DNA of 14,129 bases from Propionivibrio sp. (GCA_003249625.1 QKII01000308.1:1-14129); one strand, 5' to 3'; counted from the stretch's first letter, positions 1 to 7,999 are shown. Program-made: numbers and translations. The notes: generated by a model from the letters alone, not told the origin.

Positions 1-375
1 CGGACCACATCGGCCGCGATCGAGCAGATCGGCGGCGCGAAAAAGGGCAAGGCGATCATCATCATCAATCCGGCCGAGCCGCCGCTGATCATGCGCGACA
101 CGATCCACTGCCTTACTGAAACGGCACCGAACGAAGTGCCCATCGCTGCCGCAATCGACGCGATGGTCAAGGAAGTACAGAGCTATGTACCGGGTTACAA
201 GGTGGTCAACGGCCCGGTGTTCGATGGCAACCGCGTTTCCGTTTTCCTCGAGGTCGAGGGACTGGGCGATTACCTGCCCCGCTACTCGGGAAACCTGGAC
301 ATCATGACCGCCGCCGCGGCGCGCACGGCCGAGCTATTCGCCGAAGAAATCCTGGCCAGAGGAGACGCACAATGA
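1..375 (+). CDS. mhpF: Acetaldehyde dehydrogenase (acylating), C-terminal part
   Basis: Only the last 124 residues are in the window. The reading frame is open from base 1, so the start, the NAD-binding Rossmann part and the catalytic cysteine lie to the left. The stretch with [12 protein letters not shown], followed by a segment ending [15 protein letters not shown], is typical of the MhpF/DmpF/BphJ family. These enzymes convert acetaldehyde, NAD+ and CoA to acetyl-CoA and form a channelling complex with the partner aldolase (family knowledge). The stop overlaps the aldolase start as ATGA, so the two genes are translationally coupled, as is usual for this pair. In meta-cleavage pathways this is the last step. 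Here the next downstream gene is a sugar-acid-type dehydratase, so the aldehyde could be acetaldehyde or possibly glycolaldehyde. Confidence 0.93.
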   Translation, partial: RTTSAAIEQIGGAKKGKAIIIINPAEPPLIMRDTIHCLTETAPNEVPIAAAIDAMVKEVQSYVPGYKVVNGPVFDGNRVSVFLEVEGLGDYLPRYSGNLDIMTAAAARTAELFAEEILARGDAQ

Positions 376-1406
376 ATCAGACAACAAGAAAAGTCGCCGT
401 CCACGACATGTCGCTGCGCGACGGCATGCACGCCAAGCGCCACCAGATCAGTCTGGAGCAGATGAAGTCCATCGCCTGCGCGCTCGATGCTGCCGGCGTG
501 CCGCTGATCGAGGTTACCCACGGCGACGGCCTCGGCGGCGCGTCAGTCAATTACGGTTTTCCCGCCCACACCGACGAGGAGTACCTCTCGGCCGTCATTC
601 CGCTGATCAAGTCGGCCAAGATCTCCGCCCTGCTGATCCCGGGCATCGGCACCGTCGATCACCTGCGCATGGCGTGCGACCTCGGGGTGCGGACGATCCG
701 CGTCGCCACGCACTGCACCGAGGCCGACGTTTCGGAACAACACATCGGCTTGGGTCGCCAGCTCGACATGGATACCGTCGGCTTCCTGATGATGGCGCAC
801 ATGGCGCCGCCGGAGCGGCTGGTCGAGGAAGCACTGAAAATGGAGTCCTACGGCGCCAACTGCGTTTATGTCACCGACTCGGCCGGCTTCATGCTGCCCG
901 ACGACGTGCGGGCACGCATTACCGCCGTGCGCGCCGCGCTGAAGCCGGAAACGGAAATCGGCTTTCACGGCCACCATAACCTGTCGATGAGCGTGATCAA
1001 CTCGATCGCCGCCGTCGAATGCGGTGCGACACGAATCGACGCGGCGGCCGCCGGCCTCGGCGCCGGTGCCGGCAACACGCCGCTGGAAGTTTTCGTCGCC
1101 GTCTGCAACCGCATGGGCATCGAGACCGGCATCGACCTGTTCAAGGCACAGGATGTTGCAGAGGACCTTGTCGTGCCGATGATGGACCAGCCGCTGCGCA
1201 TCGACCGCGATTCACTGACGCTCGGCTACGCCGGTGTGTATTCGTCGTTCCTGCTCTTCGCCAAGCGCGCCGAGAAGAAATACGGCGTGCCGGCGCGGGA
1301 GATCGTCATGGAGCTCGGCCGGCGCAAGATGGTGGGGGGGCAGGAGGACATGATCGAGGATGCGGCGATCACCTTGGCCAAGGCACGCGGCCTGATCCCT
1401 GCCTGA
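372..1406 (+). CDS. mhpE: 4-hydroxy-2-oxovalerate aldolase
   Basis: A complete 344-residue protein, the normal length for the DmpG/BphI/MhpE family of metal-dependent class II pyruvate aldolases, which split (S)-4-hydroxy-2-oxopentanoate into pyruvate and acetaldehyde. Near the N-terminus [11 protein letters not shown] gives R16, D17 and H20. GFHGHHN gives the metal ligands H199 and H201. GYAGVY places a tyrosine at 290. These match the catalytic numbering of BphI as I recall it. L87, near the acceptor-aldehyde pocket in BphI, is also present and favours a small apolar aldehyde. The C-terminal helices would dock the acylating dehydrogenase. The start is supported by AGAGGAG at 358-364, seven bases upstream, and by the ATGA overlap with the preceding gene. 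The exact substrate in this operon is uncertain because of the dehydratase that follows. Confidence 0.93.
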   Translation: MNQTTRKVAVHDMSLRDGMHAKRHQISLEQMKSIACALDAAGVPLIEVTHGDGLGGASVNYGFPAHTDEEYLSAVIPLIKSAKISALLIPGIGTVDHLRMACDLGVRTIRVATHCTEADVSEQHIGLGRQLDMDTVGFLMMAHMAPPERLVEEALKMESYGANCVYVTDSAGFMLPDDVRARITAVRAALKPETEIGFHGHHNLSMSVINSIAAVECGATRIDAAAAGLGAGAGNTPLEVFVAVCNRMGIETGIDLFKAQDVAEDLVVPMMDQPLRIDRDSLTLGYAGVYSSFLLFAKRAEKKYGVPAREIVMELGRRKMVGGQEDMIEDAAITLAKARGLIPA

Positions 1407-1410
1407 GGAA
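1405..1410 (+). promoter_or_regulatory. Ribosome binding site of the dehydratase gene
   Basis: GAGGAA overlaps the aldolase stop codon and lies seven bases before the ATG at 1418. It fixes the dehydratase start at 1418 although the same frame is open much further upstream, inside the aldolase gene. Confidence 0.75.
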
Positions 1411-1417
1411 CCGAGAG

Positions 1418-3103
1418 ATGAGCCACCGCAGCAGCGACATCCTGAAAAAGCCCGAATGGTGCTTCAACCGTAGCGTCTATAAGTCCGCCGGCTACTCCGA
1501 GGATGACCTCGACCGGCCGATCATCGGCATCGCCAATGCCTGGAACGAGCTGGTGCCGGGCCACACCAATCTGCGCCAGGTCGCAGAACACGTGCGCAAG
1601 GGCATCCACATGGCCGGCGGGACGGTCGCCGAATTCGGCGTCATCGCCGCCTGTGACGGCACCGCGCAGGGGCATGCGGGAATGCATTTCATCCTGCCCT
1701 CGCGTGACCTGATCGCCAACGACATCGAGGTGATGGTCGAGGCCCACCGGCTCGATGGCATCGTCCTGCTCGGCTCGTGCGACAAGATCGTCCCGGCCAT
1801 GTTGATGGCCGCCGCGCGCCTGCGCATCCCGGCGATCTTCCTGCCCGGCGGGCCTATGCTCGGCGGCGTCGAGTTCGACGGGCGCAAGTCCGACCTAACG
1901 ACGATGTCCGAAGGGCTCGGCATGCTGAAAAGCGGCCGGATCGATGTCGCCACCTACGGCAATCTCGAAGAATCCTGCGGCCCGACCTGCGGCTCGTGCG
2001 CTTTTTACGGCACGGCCAACACGATGTGCTGCATGGCCGAGGCGATGGGTATGTCGCTCCCCGGCGCGGCGCTGGTACCGGGCGTTTACAATGACCGGCT
2101 GCGCCTCGGCGAAGCGTCCGGTCAGGCGATCGTCGATCTGGTGAAGCGGAACGTCAGCGCCGACAAGATCATCACCTTCGAATCGCTGGAGAACGCCATC
2201 CGCGTATTGATGGCCACTGGCGGCTCGACCAACGCCGTGCTGCATCTCACCGCCGTCGCCGCCGAACTGGGAATCAGTGGCGCGCAGATGATGGAAGCCT
2301 ACGATCGGCTGAGCGCCACGACACCGCAGGTGGCCAAGGTCAATCCGTCATCGAAGTTCGACATGGAGGACTTCCACAAGGCCGGAGGCATTCCGCGCGT
2401 GATGCAGGCCATCGTTTCGCTATTGCATGAGGATTGCCTGACGGTGAGCGGCCGAACAATCGTCGAAAACCTCGAAACCTACCGCTACAAGTACCCGCCG
2501 AATCCGGACGTCATCAGCAGCATGGATCGTCCGTTCAGCCAGCAGAAAGGTCTCGCCATCCTGCGCGGCAATCTGGCACCAGCCACGGCGGTCACCAAGC
2601 CGGCGGCCATCGATCCGGCGATGCACGTCTTCAGCGGCGTCGCCCGCGTGTTCGACTCGGAGGAAGCTGCCGAAGAGTCGATTCTGGCAGGACGTATTCG
2701 TGAAGGCGACGTGGTGGTCATCCGCTACGAAGGGCCGAAGGGCGGCCCCGGCATGCGCGAGATGTACAAGGCGATGAAGTACCTCTACGGCATGGGGCTG
2801 GCGAAGAAGACGGCGCTGATCACCGACGGGCGCTTCTCCGGTACCAACAACGGCTGCTTCGTCGGGCATATCTCGCCGGAAGCCGCCGATGGCGGGCCGC
2901 TGGCCGCCGTGCAGGACGGCGACCGCATCACCATCGACATTCAAAACGGAACGCTCGAACTGCACCTGAGCGACGCCGAAATCGGCAAGCGGCTGGAAGG
3001 CTGGAAGCGCCCCGCGCCAAAGTTCACGCGTGGGTATCTCGGCATCTACTCGCGTTTGGCAAGTTCAGCCGCCGACGGCGCGGTGTTGCGTGTACCGGAC
3101 TGA
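1418..3103 (+). CDS. IlvD/Edd-family dehydratase, probably for a sugar acid
   Basis: 561 residues, an Fe-S dehydratase of the IlvD/Edd family. These enzymes remove water across C2-C3 of a 2,3-dihydroxy acid to give a 2-keto-3-deoxy acid. Visible motifs are ACDG (D80, Mg site), GSCDK (C121), CGPTCGSC (C187, C191, C194) followed by TANTM and GMSLPG, GGSTNAVLH at about 268-276, and DGRFSGTNNGCFVGHISPEA at about 470-489 with the likely catalytic serine S474. Position 47-50 reads PGHT, where [2Fe-2S] members carry a cysteine, so the cluster may be of the E. coli IlvD [4Fe-4S] type. The gene starts 11 bp after the aldolase stop, so it belongs to that operon. No other branched-chain amino-acid gene is nearby. 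That setting, together with a lactonase and sugar transporter facing it, favours a catabolic sugar-acid role over isoleucine/valine synthesis. The exact substrate is unknown. Confidence 0.85.
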   Translation: MSHRSSDILKKPEWCFNRSVYKSAGYSEDDLDRPIIGIANAWNELVPGHTNLRQVAEHVRKGIHMAGGTVAEFGVIAACDGTAQGHAGMHFILPSRDLIANDIEVMVEAHRLDGIVLLGSCDKIVPAMLMAAARLRIPAIFLPGGPMLGGVEFDGRKSDLTTMSEGLGMLKSGRIDVATYGNLEESCGPTCGSCAFYGTANTMCCMAEAMGMSLPGAALVPGVYNDRLRLGEASGQAIVDLVKRNVSADKIITFESLENAIRVLMATGGSTNAVLHLTAVAAELGISGAQMMEAYDRLSATTPQVAKVNPSSKFDMEDFHKAGGIPRVMQAIVSLLHEDCLTVSGRTIVENLETYRYKYPPNPDVISSMDRPFSQQKGLAILRGNLAPATAVTKPAAIDPAMHVFSGVARVFDSEEAAEESILAGRIREGDVVVIRYEGPKGGPGMREMYKAMKYLYGMGLAKKTALITDGRFSGTNNGCFVGHISPEAADGGPLAAVQDGDRITIDIQNGTLELHLSDAEIGKRLEGWKRPAPKFTRGYLGIYSRLASSAADGAVLRVPD

Positions 3104-3114
3104 GTCTGTCAAAC

Positions 3115-4041
3115 TCAAACGGCCGGCGGCCTCAAGGCCCCGGCCGCATTCACGAAGATGGAATACAGCGACGTTGTTCCGCATATAAACAACCGGTTGC
3201 GCTGGATACCACCAAAACAGACATTGGCCACGACCTCGGGAACAAGTATTTTCCCGATCAGGCAGCCGTCCGGCGCGATGCAATGCACACCGTCGCCCGC
3301 CCCAACCCAGAGATTTCCGTCGGTATCGATGCGGAAACCGTCGTACAAATCGACGCTACATTCCGCGAAGACCTCGCCGCCGCATAAGGAGAATCCGTCA
3401 GCACCGACCGAGAATCGACGGATATGTCGCCACCCTGTAGGCGAATGGGTACGTCCCGTATCGGCGATGTAGAGCAAACTTTCGTCTGGCGAAAAAGCCA
3501 GTCCATTGGGCATCTGAAAATCAGTAGCAACGGTACGCAACTCTCCCGATACCGGATCCAGGCGCCAGACGTGGCAACCGTCGACCTCGTGCGGAGCGGG
3601 ATAGCCTTCGTAGGCGGTATCGATGCCATAACTGGGATCCGTAAACCAGATGCTCCCGTCCGACTTCACCACCACATCGTTCGGTGAATTGAATCGCCAG
3701 TTTTCTCCGCCTGCACAAAGCACCGTGCGCGAACCGTCGTGCTCATAGCGCGAAATGCACCGCCCGCTGTGCTCGCAGGCAATCAAGCGACCTTCCCGAT
3801 CAACTGTGTGCCCGTTGGCGTGGAACGACGGCGACTGGAACACGGAGACCGACCCATCCGTTTCGTCCCAGCGCATGACCCGGTTGTTGGGGATATCCGA
3901 CCATACCAGGTAGCGTCCGGCCGCCAGATACGCAGGGCCTTCGCTCCATCTGCACCCGGTGAAGAGCTTTTCGAGATGCACGTTGCCCATGGCATGGCGG
4001 CAAAAACGCTCGTCGATGATTTCGAAACTATCGGTAAGCAT
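3115..4041 (-). CDS. SMP-30/gluconolactonase-family sugar lactonase
   Basis: 308 residues, the usual length of the six-bladed beta-propeller SMP-30/gluconolactonase/LRE family. These metal-dependent enzymes open sugar 1,4- or 1,5-lactones to the free sugar acid. Candidate metal ligands are E34 in SEGPAY, N179 in MPNGLAFS and D234 in DGFRIDTDGNLWV. N121 in FNSPNDVVV sits at the substrate position. Repeated blade strands such as GSIWFTDPSYG and LLYIADTG are evident. There is no signal peptide, so it acts in the cytoplasm. It is the last gene of the transporter operon, 35 bp after the permease gene, with AAGGGG upstream of the ATG. Its product, a sugar acid, would be the natural substrate of the IlvD/Edd-type dehydratase encoded by the convergent operon. 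Confidence 0.88.
   Translation of the reverse strand: MLTDSFEIIDERFCRHAMGNVHLEKLFTGCRWSEGPAYLAAGRYLVWSDIPNNRVMRWDETDGSVSVFQSPSFHANGHTVDREGRLIACEHSGRCISRYEHDGSRTVLCAGGENWRFNSPNDVVVKSDGSIWFTDPSYGIDTAYEGYPAPHEVDGCHVWRLDPVSGELRTVATDFQMPNGLAFSPDESLLYIADTGRTHSPTGWRHIRRFSVGADGFSLCGGEVFAECSVDLYDGFRIDTDGNLWVGAGDGVHCIAPDGCLIGKILVPEVVANVCFGGIQRNRLFICGTTSLYSIFVNAAGALRPPAV
3120..3146. terminator. Hairpin at the junction of two convergent operons
   Basis: CGGCC (3120-3124) pairs with GGCCG (3142-3146), and GGCC (3128-3131) pairs with GGCC (3136-3139) around a TCAA loop. Between the two stems, GGC faces CC, so only one base need bulge. The structure lies just past the dehydratase stop and inside the last codons of the lactonase gene. 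Neither side has a clean T-run, though the minus-strand exit reads CGTTTGAGTTTG. A shared terminator or 3' mRNA stabiliser is likely but not certain. Confidence 0.5.
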
Positions 4042-4076
4042 GGAAGGATCCCCTTTTCCCTAGTAATGCCGATTGA

Positions 4077-5039
4077 TCAACGCGTCGTCCGGCGCGCCAT
4101 TAACCGCTCGATCAGCACGGCGCCAATGATGATGCTGCCGATCGCGGCGCCCTGCCAGAATGGCGAAATCCCCAGAAGATTCATGCCATTGCGAATCATC
4201 ACCATGATGAAAACGCCCATCAGCGTGCCGATCACCGAGCCGCGGCCGCCGAACAGACTCGCTCCACCGATGACCACAGCAGCGATCGCGTCAAGCTCCA
4301 TCCCATTGCCGGCCAGGGGATCGATGGATAGCAACTGTCCGGCAATCAGCGCCACGGACAGCGTCGACATGGCGCTGCAGATCACATAAACCAGTATCCG
4401 GTAGCGCGTCGCGGCGAGACCCGCAATGCGCGCGGCTTCGATGTTTGAACCGATCGCATAGATCGTGCGCCCGCCTTTCGCCCAGGTGAGATAGATCCAC
4501 GCGATGGCATAACAGGCAATGAGAATGACGACATTCATCGGCACACCAAGGGTACTGCTATCGACCAGACGACCGAGCGACTCTGGCACATCGGAGATCG
4601 ACTGCTGACCTGATACGACATAGGCCAGACTGCGACAGATCGCCATCATGCCCAGCGTCACCACGAATGGCGCCAGACCAAATACGGCGACAAGCACGCC
4701 GGCGATAAGACCGATCAACGCGCCGCAGGCGATGGCAAACAACAGTGCAACAGGAATCGGCATCTCGCGCATGGCCAGACCGAGAATGATGCCGGTGAAT
4801 CCGGCGACGGAACCAACGGAGAGATCGATGCCTCCAGTGAGGATCACGAACGTCATCCCCACAGCCACGACGCCTATGACCACCGACTGATCGAGCAGAT
4901 TGAGCAGGTTGTTTGTCGTCAGGAAATACTCGGAGGCCAACGACAGGATCAGTCCGAGGACAAGAGCCAGCCCAAGCATGCGGACCTCGATCGAGCGAGA
5001 AAGACGGGCAAGCAATGATGTCGATTTCGTTGAAGGCAT
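4077..5039 (-). CDS. Sugar ABC transporter permease, RbsC/XylH type
   Basis: 320 residues, very hydrophobic, with about eight to ten membrane segments (for example about 21-38, 51-68, 80-90, 97-120, 125-143, 168-186, 215-236, 250-262 and 268-288). Diagnostic motifs of the BPD_transp_2 family are LTGGIDLSVGS (about 68-77), a cytoplasmic coupling loop around AIGSNIEAARIAGL (about 195-208), and ELDAIAAVVIGGASLFGG (about 249-265). It forms the inner-membrane channel of a monosaccharide importer and works with the ATPase encoded 27 bp upstream and the binding protein before that. The start ATG has only a weak ribosome site, so translation is probably coupled to the ATPase gene. The family takes up ribose, xylose, galactose, rhamnose and related sugars. 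The sequence does not reveal which one. Confidence 0.92.
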   Translation of the reverse strand: MPSTKSTSLLARLSRSIEVRMLGLALVLGLILSLASEYFLTTNNLLNLLDQSVVIGVVAVGMTFVILTGGIDLSVGSVAGFTGIILGLAMREMPIPVALLFAIACGALIGLIAGVLVAVFGLAPFVVTLGMMAICRSLAYVVSGQQSISDVPESLGRLVDSSTLGVPMNVVILIACYAIAWIYLTWAKGGRTIYAIGSNIEAARIAGLAATRYRILVYVICSAMSTLSVALIAGQLLSIDPLAGNGMELDAIAAVVIGGASLFGGRGSVIGTLMGVFIMVMIRNGMNLLGISPFWQGAAIGSIIIGAVLIERLMARRTTR

Positions 5040-5066
5040 AGAAAAAACTCGTATCAGAAACTCATA

Positions 5067-6950
5067 TCAAAGGGTCAGCAGGATGTTTTCGTTGTCCTGG
5101 CGAGCGATGTCCTCGGCAATTGCCTCGCGCAATCTGGCAACTTGATCTGGCGAAAAATCGGATTTGAATGTCAACCCGATAACGCCCAGGTCATGCCCGC
5201 GCGCATTGCCTACGCCAAGCAACAGGGTTGTCGTACCGTCCGCCTCCGTGACGACACCGCGATTTGCCGCCTGAGTGAGCGCTTGGGGCACGCTTGTCTG
5301 GGCAATACGGCTCACCGCGCCGGAGGAAAATCCGAGCGTCGCCGCTGAATCCGGCGATGCGGCAAGACAGATCAGGGACTCGGCATCGACGATCGCCCAG
5401 AACACCGCAGCGCCGTAGGTGGAAGCCATGCGGTCGATCCACGTCCGCTGGTCTGCCATCGAGCTGCGCGGCGCCGCCAGCATCAGCAATTTCTCCTCGT
5501 CGAGCATGGCAGCGGGAACCGCGCCAATGGAGCAGCCATCGCTGATCGGCACGACGCGGTCGCAAAGGTCTATCAGTTCCTGAAAGTCCGACGAAACGAC
5601 AAGTACGGACACGCCCTCGGCAGCAACCGCGCGCAACAACTTGTAGATGGCGGTACGCGCGCCGATATCGATTCCCTTCGTCGGTTCGTCGAGCAACAGC
5701 ACGTCCGGCTCGAGCAACAGCCAGCGCATCAGCAAGACTTTCTGCTGCATACCTCCGGAAAAACTGAACATGCTCTCGTCGTCAAGGCGATGCGGCGGCA
5801 GATCCAGCTTGATCGCCAACTGCGCGGCGCGCTCGCGAAAACTCTCGTAACGGATCCACGACGAACGCTGCGCCGACAAGGCGGCCACCAGCAAATTCTC
5901 GCGCACCGACAAATCCGGAAGAATGCTCTGCGCCCTCCGATCCTCGGCGAGGTAACCCAAGCCGGCACGAATCGCATCCAGCGGGTATTTGGCCCGGAAC
6001 GGCTTGCCGTGGAAATGGATTGCCCCCTGCTGGATGGCGCGCAGGCCAAAAATCGCTTCCAGCGTTTCGGAGCGCCCCGCACCGACCAAACCGCCGAGCC
6101 CGAGAATTTCCCCTTTGTGCAGCGTGAAGCTGACATCCCGCACCAGCGGCCCGGCCTGCAGGTTGATCACGTCGAGGACGGTCTCTCCCTTGTCCGAGTT
6201 TTCGCCGACGGAATCACGCGGGACCGATTCGACATCGCGACCGATCATCAGCCGGATCAACTCGGCCTGCGTAAGGTCGGCCGTCCGCGCCCCATTTGCC
6301 GCGACTCCGCCATCCCGCAATACCGTAACCCGATCCGTGATCGTGAACAACTCCTCCAGCCGGTGCGAGACGAAGATCATCGCCCGCCCTTCCGTGCGGA
6401 GACGGCCCATGACAGCAAAGAGCTTGGAGGTTTCTGACGGACTCAGCGAGGTGGTCGGCTCATCAAAGATGATCACCTTGGCATCCAGCGCCAAGGCCCG
6501 GGCGATCTCTACCAGTTGCCGATGGGCCGCCGAAAGATCGCCGGTGCGATCCTGTGGATCGATCTCGTCGTCGACGCCCAACTGCGCCAGGATTTCCGAG
6601 GTTTTCTGCCGCAATTCGGCAAATTTTGCGCGCCCCTTGCTGCCATAGAGAGGCAGAAAGACGTTCTCGAAAACAGGCAAATCGGGGGCGAGGCTGGTTT
6701 CCTGCATAACCATCGCCACCCCTGCTTCCAACGCCTCGCGTGGCGAGCGGAAATTGCAGACGCGGCCATACAGCATGATCTGGCCGCCATTTGGCTGCAG
6801 ATGACCGGCGATCAGTTTGGAGAGAGTGGATTTCCCGGCACCGTTGGCCCCGAACAGGGCGTGAACTTCACCGGACTGCAATTCGAAATCGATGCCATCG
6901 AGGACGGTCACGGCACCGAAGCGTTTGATTATTCCTTGTGTGGTCAGCAT
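5067..6950 (-). CDS. Sugar ABC transporter ATPase, RbsA type, with C-terminal extension
   Basis: A double ATPase of the CUT2 sugar importer family, 627 residues from the chosen start (ATG at 6948-6950). The frame is open to 7028, but that part overlaps the binding-protein gene and is proline-rich filler before MLTTQGIIKRFG, where homology begins. NBD1 has Walker A GANGAGKS (34-41), signature LSAAHRQ (139-145), Walker B IIFDEPTTSLS (160-170) and switch H196. NBD2 has the degenerate Walker A GLVGAGRSE normal for this family, signature FSGGMQQ (397-403) and Walker B LLLDEPTKGIDIG. RbsA proteins usually end near residue 500. This one continues for about 130 residues (498-627) with an alternating beta/alpha pattern I do not recognise, possibly GAF- or PAS-like. 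The ribosome site is weak, so coupling to the binding-protein gene is likely. Confidence 0.92.
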   Translation of the reverse strand: MLTTQGIIKRFGAVTVLDGIDFELQSGEVHALFGANGAGKSTLSKLIAGHLQPNGGQIMLYGRVCNFRSPREALEAGVAMVMQETSLAPDLPVFENVFLPLYGSKGRAKFAELRQKTSEILAQLGVDDEIDPQDRTGDLSAAHRQLVEIARALALDAKVIIFDEPTTSLSPSETSKLFAVMGRLRTEGRAMIFVSHRLEELFTITDRVTVLRDGGVAANGARTADLTQAELIRLMIGRDVESVPRDSVGENSDKGETVLDVINLQAGPLVRDVSFTLHKGEILGLGGLVGAGRSETLEAIFGLRAIQQGAIHFHGKPFRAKYPLDAIRAGLGYLAEDRRAQSILPDLSVRENLLVAALSAQRSSWIRYESFRERAAQLAIKLDLPPHRLDDESMFSFSGGMQQKVLLMRWLLLEPDVLLLDEPTKGIDIGARTAIYKLLRAVAAEGVSVLVVSSDFQELIDLCDRVVPISDGCSIGAVPAAMLDEEKLLMLAAPRSSMADQRTWIDRMASTYGAAVFWAIVDAESLICLAASPDSAATLGFSSGAVSRIAQTSVPQALTQAANRGVVTEADGTTTLLLGVGNARGHDLGVIGLTFKSDFSPDQVARLREAIAEDIARQDNENILLTL

Positions 6951-6960
6951 GGCGCGGCTG

Positions 6961-6996
6961 GCCGGGAGGGGTGACGAAATGACTCCCGCTCCCGGC
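6961..6996 (-). repeat. Stem-loop between binding-protein and ATPase genes
   Basis: GCCGGGAG (6961-6968) and CTCCCGGC (6989-6996) are perfect 8-bp inverted arms with a 20-nt loop. A second arm, CTCCCG at 6983-6988, can pair with CGGGAG at 6963-6968 as an alternative. The structure lies in the 55-bp gap after the binding-protein stop. Such stems commonly protect the upstream binding-protein mRNA so that it outnumbers the membrane components, which is the inferred role here. There is no T-run, so a full terminator is unlikely. Confidence 0.55.
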
Positions 6997-7005
6997 GGTG
7001 GCGTA

Positions 7006-7989
7006 TCAGGGGTTGTTGGCAAAAACATTGAGCTTGATCTGGTCGGCCTTGGACTCGGCCGTTTCCTTGGTCACGGCCATGATCTCGACCATTTTCTCCT
7101 TCGGCGGCGTCCCTCCGGCCAGTTTGTCGGTGAGCAGTTTGGCGGCCGTTGCCCCCATCAGATACGGTTGCTGCATCCCGGAACCGACGACGGTGCCGTC
7201 CTTGATCGCCTGCAACAATTCAGGGGTGCCATCGAACGCAGCCACAAGCACCTCCCCTTGGCGCCGCGCAGCTTTTACCGCCCGCGCCACACCGATGGCC
7301 TGCTGGTCCGACTGGACAAAGATCAGGCGCAGAGCCGGATTGGCAGTGAGCATATCCTGCGCGAAGCGGAAGGACTCGTCAGCCGTAAAGGTCTTCATCT
7401 GCTGCATCGGCACTTCCTTGGTCACGCCGACCGCCTTCATCGCCTCACGGAATCCCTGCGTACGCAACTGGCCGTTCTTGCGGGACTGCGGGATGGCGAT
7501 GATCCCGTACGAGCCCTTCGTCCAGCCCTTGGCCTTGAGCGCAGCCCCGGCGGCATCACCGATAGCGCGCGCACCGGCAAGGTTGTCGGAGGCGACGAAA
7601 CTTACATAGTTACCGCGCGTGGTACCGATATCGCAGATGACGACAGGCACCCCCGCTTTCTCCGCCAGTTCGAGCACGCTTGGCGCGGTCGAGCTGTCTG
7701 TCGGGGAGATGACGATGCCAGCCGCCCCCTTCGCCAACGCATCCTGCGCATTCTTGAGCTGGGTACCGCCGTCGTTGTTCGAATCCAGGGTCGTCAGCGC
7801 GTAGCCGGCCGCCTTGGCATTCGCCTCGACACCGGTAGCCACGTAGCGCCAGAACGACACGTTAAGCGACGGCGTGATATAGACAAGACTCTTGCCCTCC
7901 GCAGAAGCTACTCCCGCCGACAGGCCGACGGAAACAATCGCACAACTCGCCAAGGTACCCAGCAGATTACGAAACAACTTTTTCTTCAT
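7006..7989 (-). CDS. Periplasmic sugar-binding protein, RbsB type
   Basis: 327 residues from the ATG at 7987-7989. The frame is open further upstream, but this start is chosen because GGAGG lies five bases before it and the protein then begins with a classical signal peptide: MKKK, a hydrophobic core, and cleavage after ASA at about residue 30. The mature part is a type I periplasmic binding fold (Peripla_BP_4). It opens LVYITPSLNVSFW, contains GIVISPTDSS and VPVVICDIGTT, and has the second-lobe segments FVQSDQQAIG and AAFDGTPELLQAIKDG. It captures a monosaccharide in the periplasm and delivers it to the permease and ATPase encoded downstream in the same operon. It is not a lipoprotein. The ligand cannot be named from the sequence. 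The gene is first in the operon and its upstream region is shared with the sensor kinase. Confidence 0.93.
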   Translation of the reverse strand: MKKKLFRNLLGTLASCAIVSVGLSAGVASAEGKSLVYITPSLNVSFWRYVATGVEANAKAAGYALTTLDSNNDGGTQLKNAQDALAKGAAGIVISPTDSSTAPSVLELAEKAGVPVVICDIGTTRGNYVSFVASDNLAGARAIGDAAGAALKAKGWTKGSYGIIAIPQSRKNGQLRTQGFREAMKAVGVTKEVPMQQMKTFTADESFRFAQDMLTANPALRLIFVQSDQQAIGVARAVKAARRQGEVLVAAFDGTPELLQAIKDGTVVGSGMQQPYLMGATAAKLLTDKLAGGTPPKEKMVEIMAVTKETAESKADQIKLNVFANNP

Positions 7990-7994
7990 CGTTG

Positions 7995-7999
7995 CCTCC
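7995..7999 (-). promoter_or_regulatory. Ribosome binding site of the sugar-binding protein
   Basis: GGAGG on the minus strand, five bases before the ATG at 7989. It is the strongest ribosome site in this operon. It decides against the longer upstream start in the same frame and fits the high expression expected of a binding protein. Confidence 0.8.

Noticed and set aside
1226..2965. Several long minus-strand open frames opposite the dehydratase and aldolase genes
   Set aside because: They are typical GC-rich antisense shadows, without ribosome sites or recognisable motifs, while the plus-strand proteins are clear family members.
6951..7028. Longer N-terminus for the ABC ATPase, starting inside the binding-protein gene
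   Set aside because: The added residues are proline-rich with no similarity to the family, and they span the intergenic stem-loop. The homologous protein begins at the ATG at 6950.
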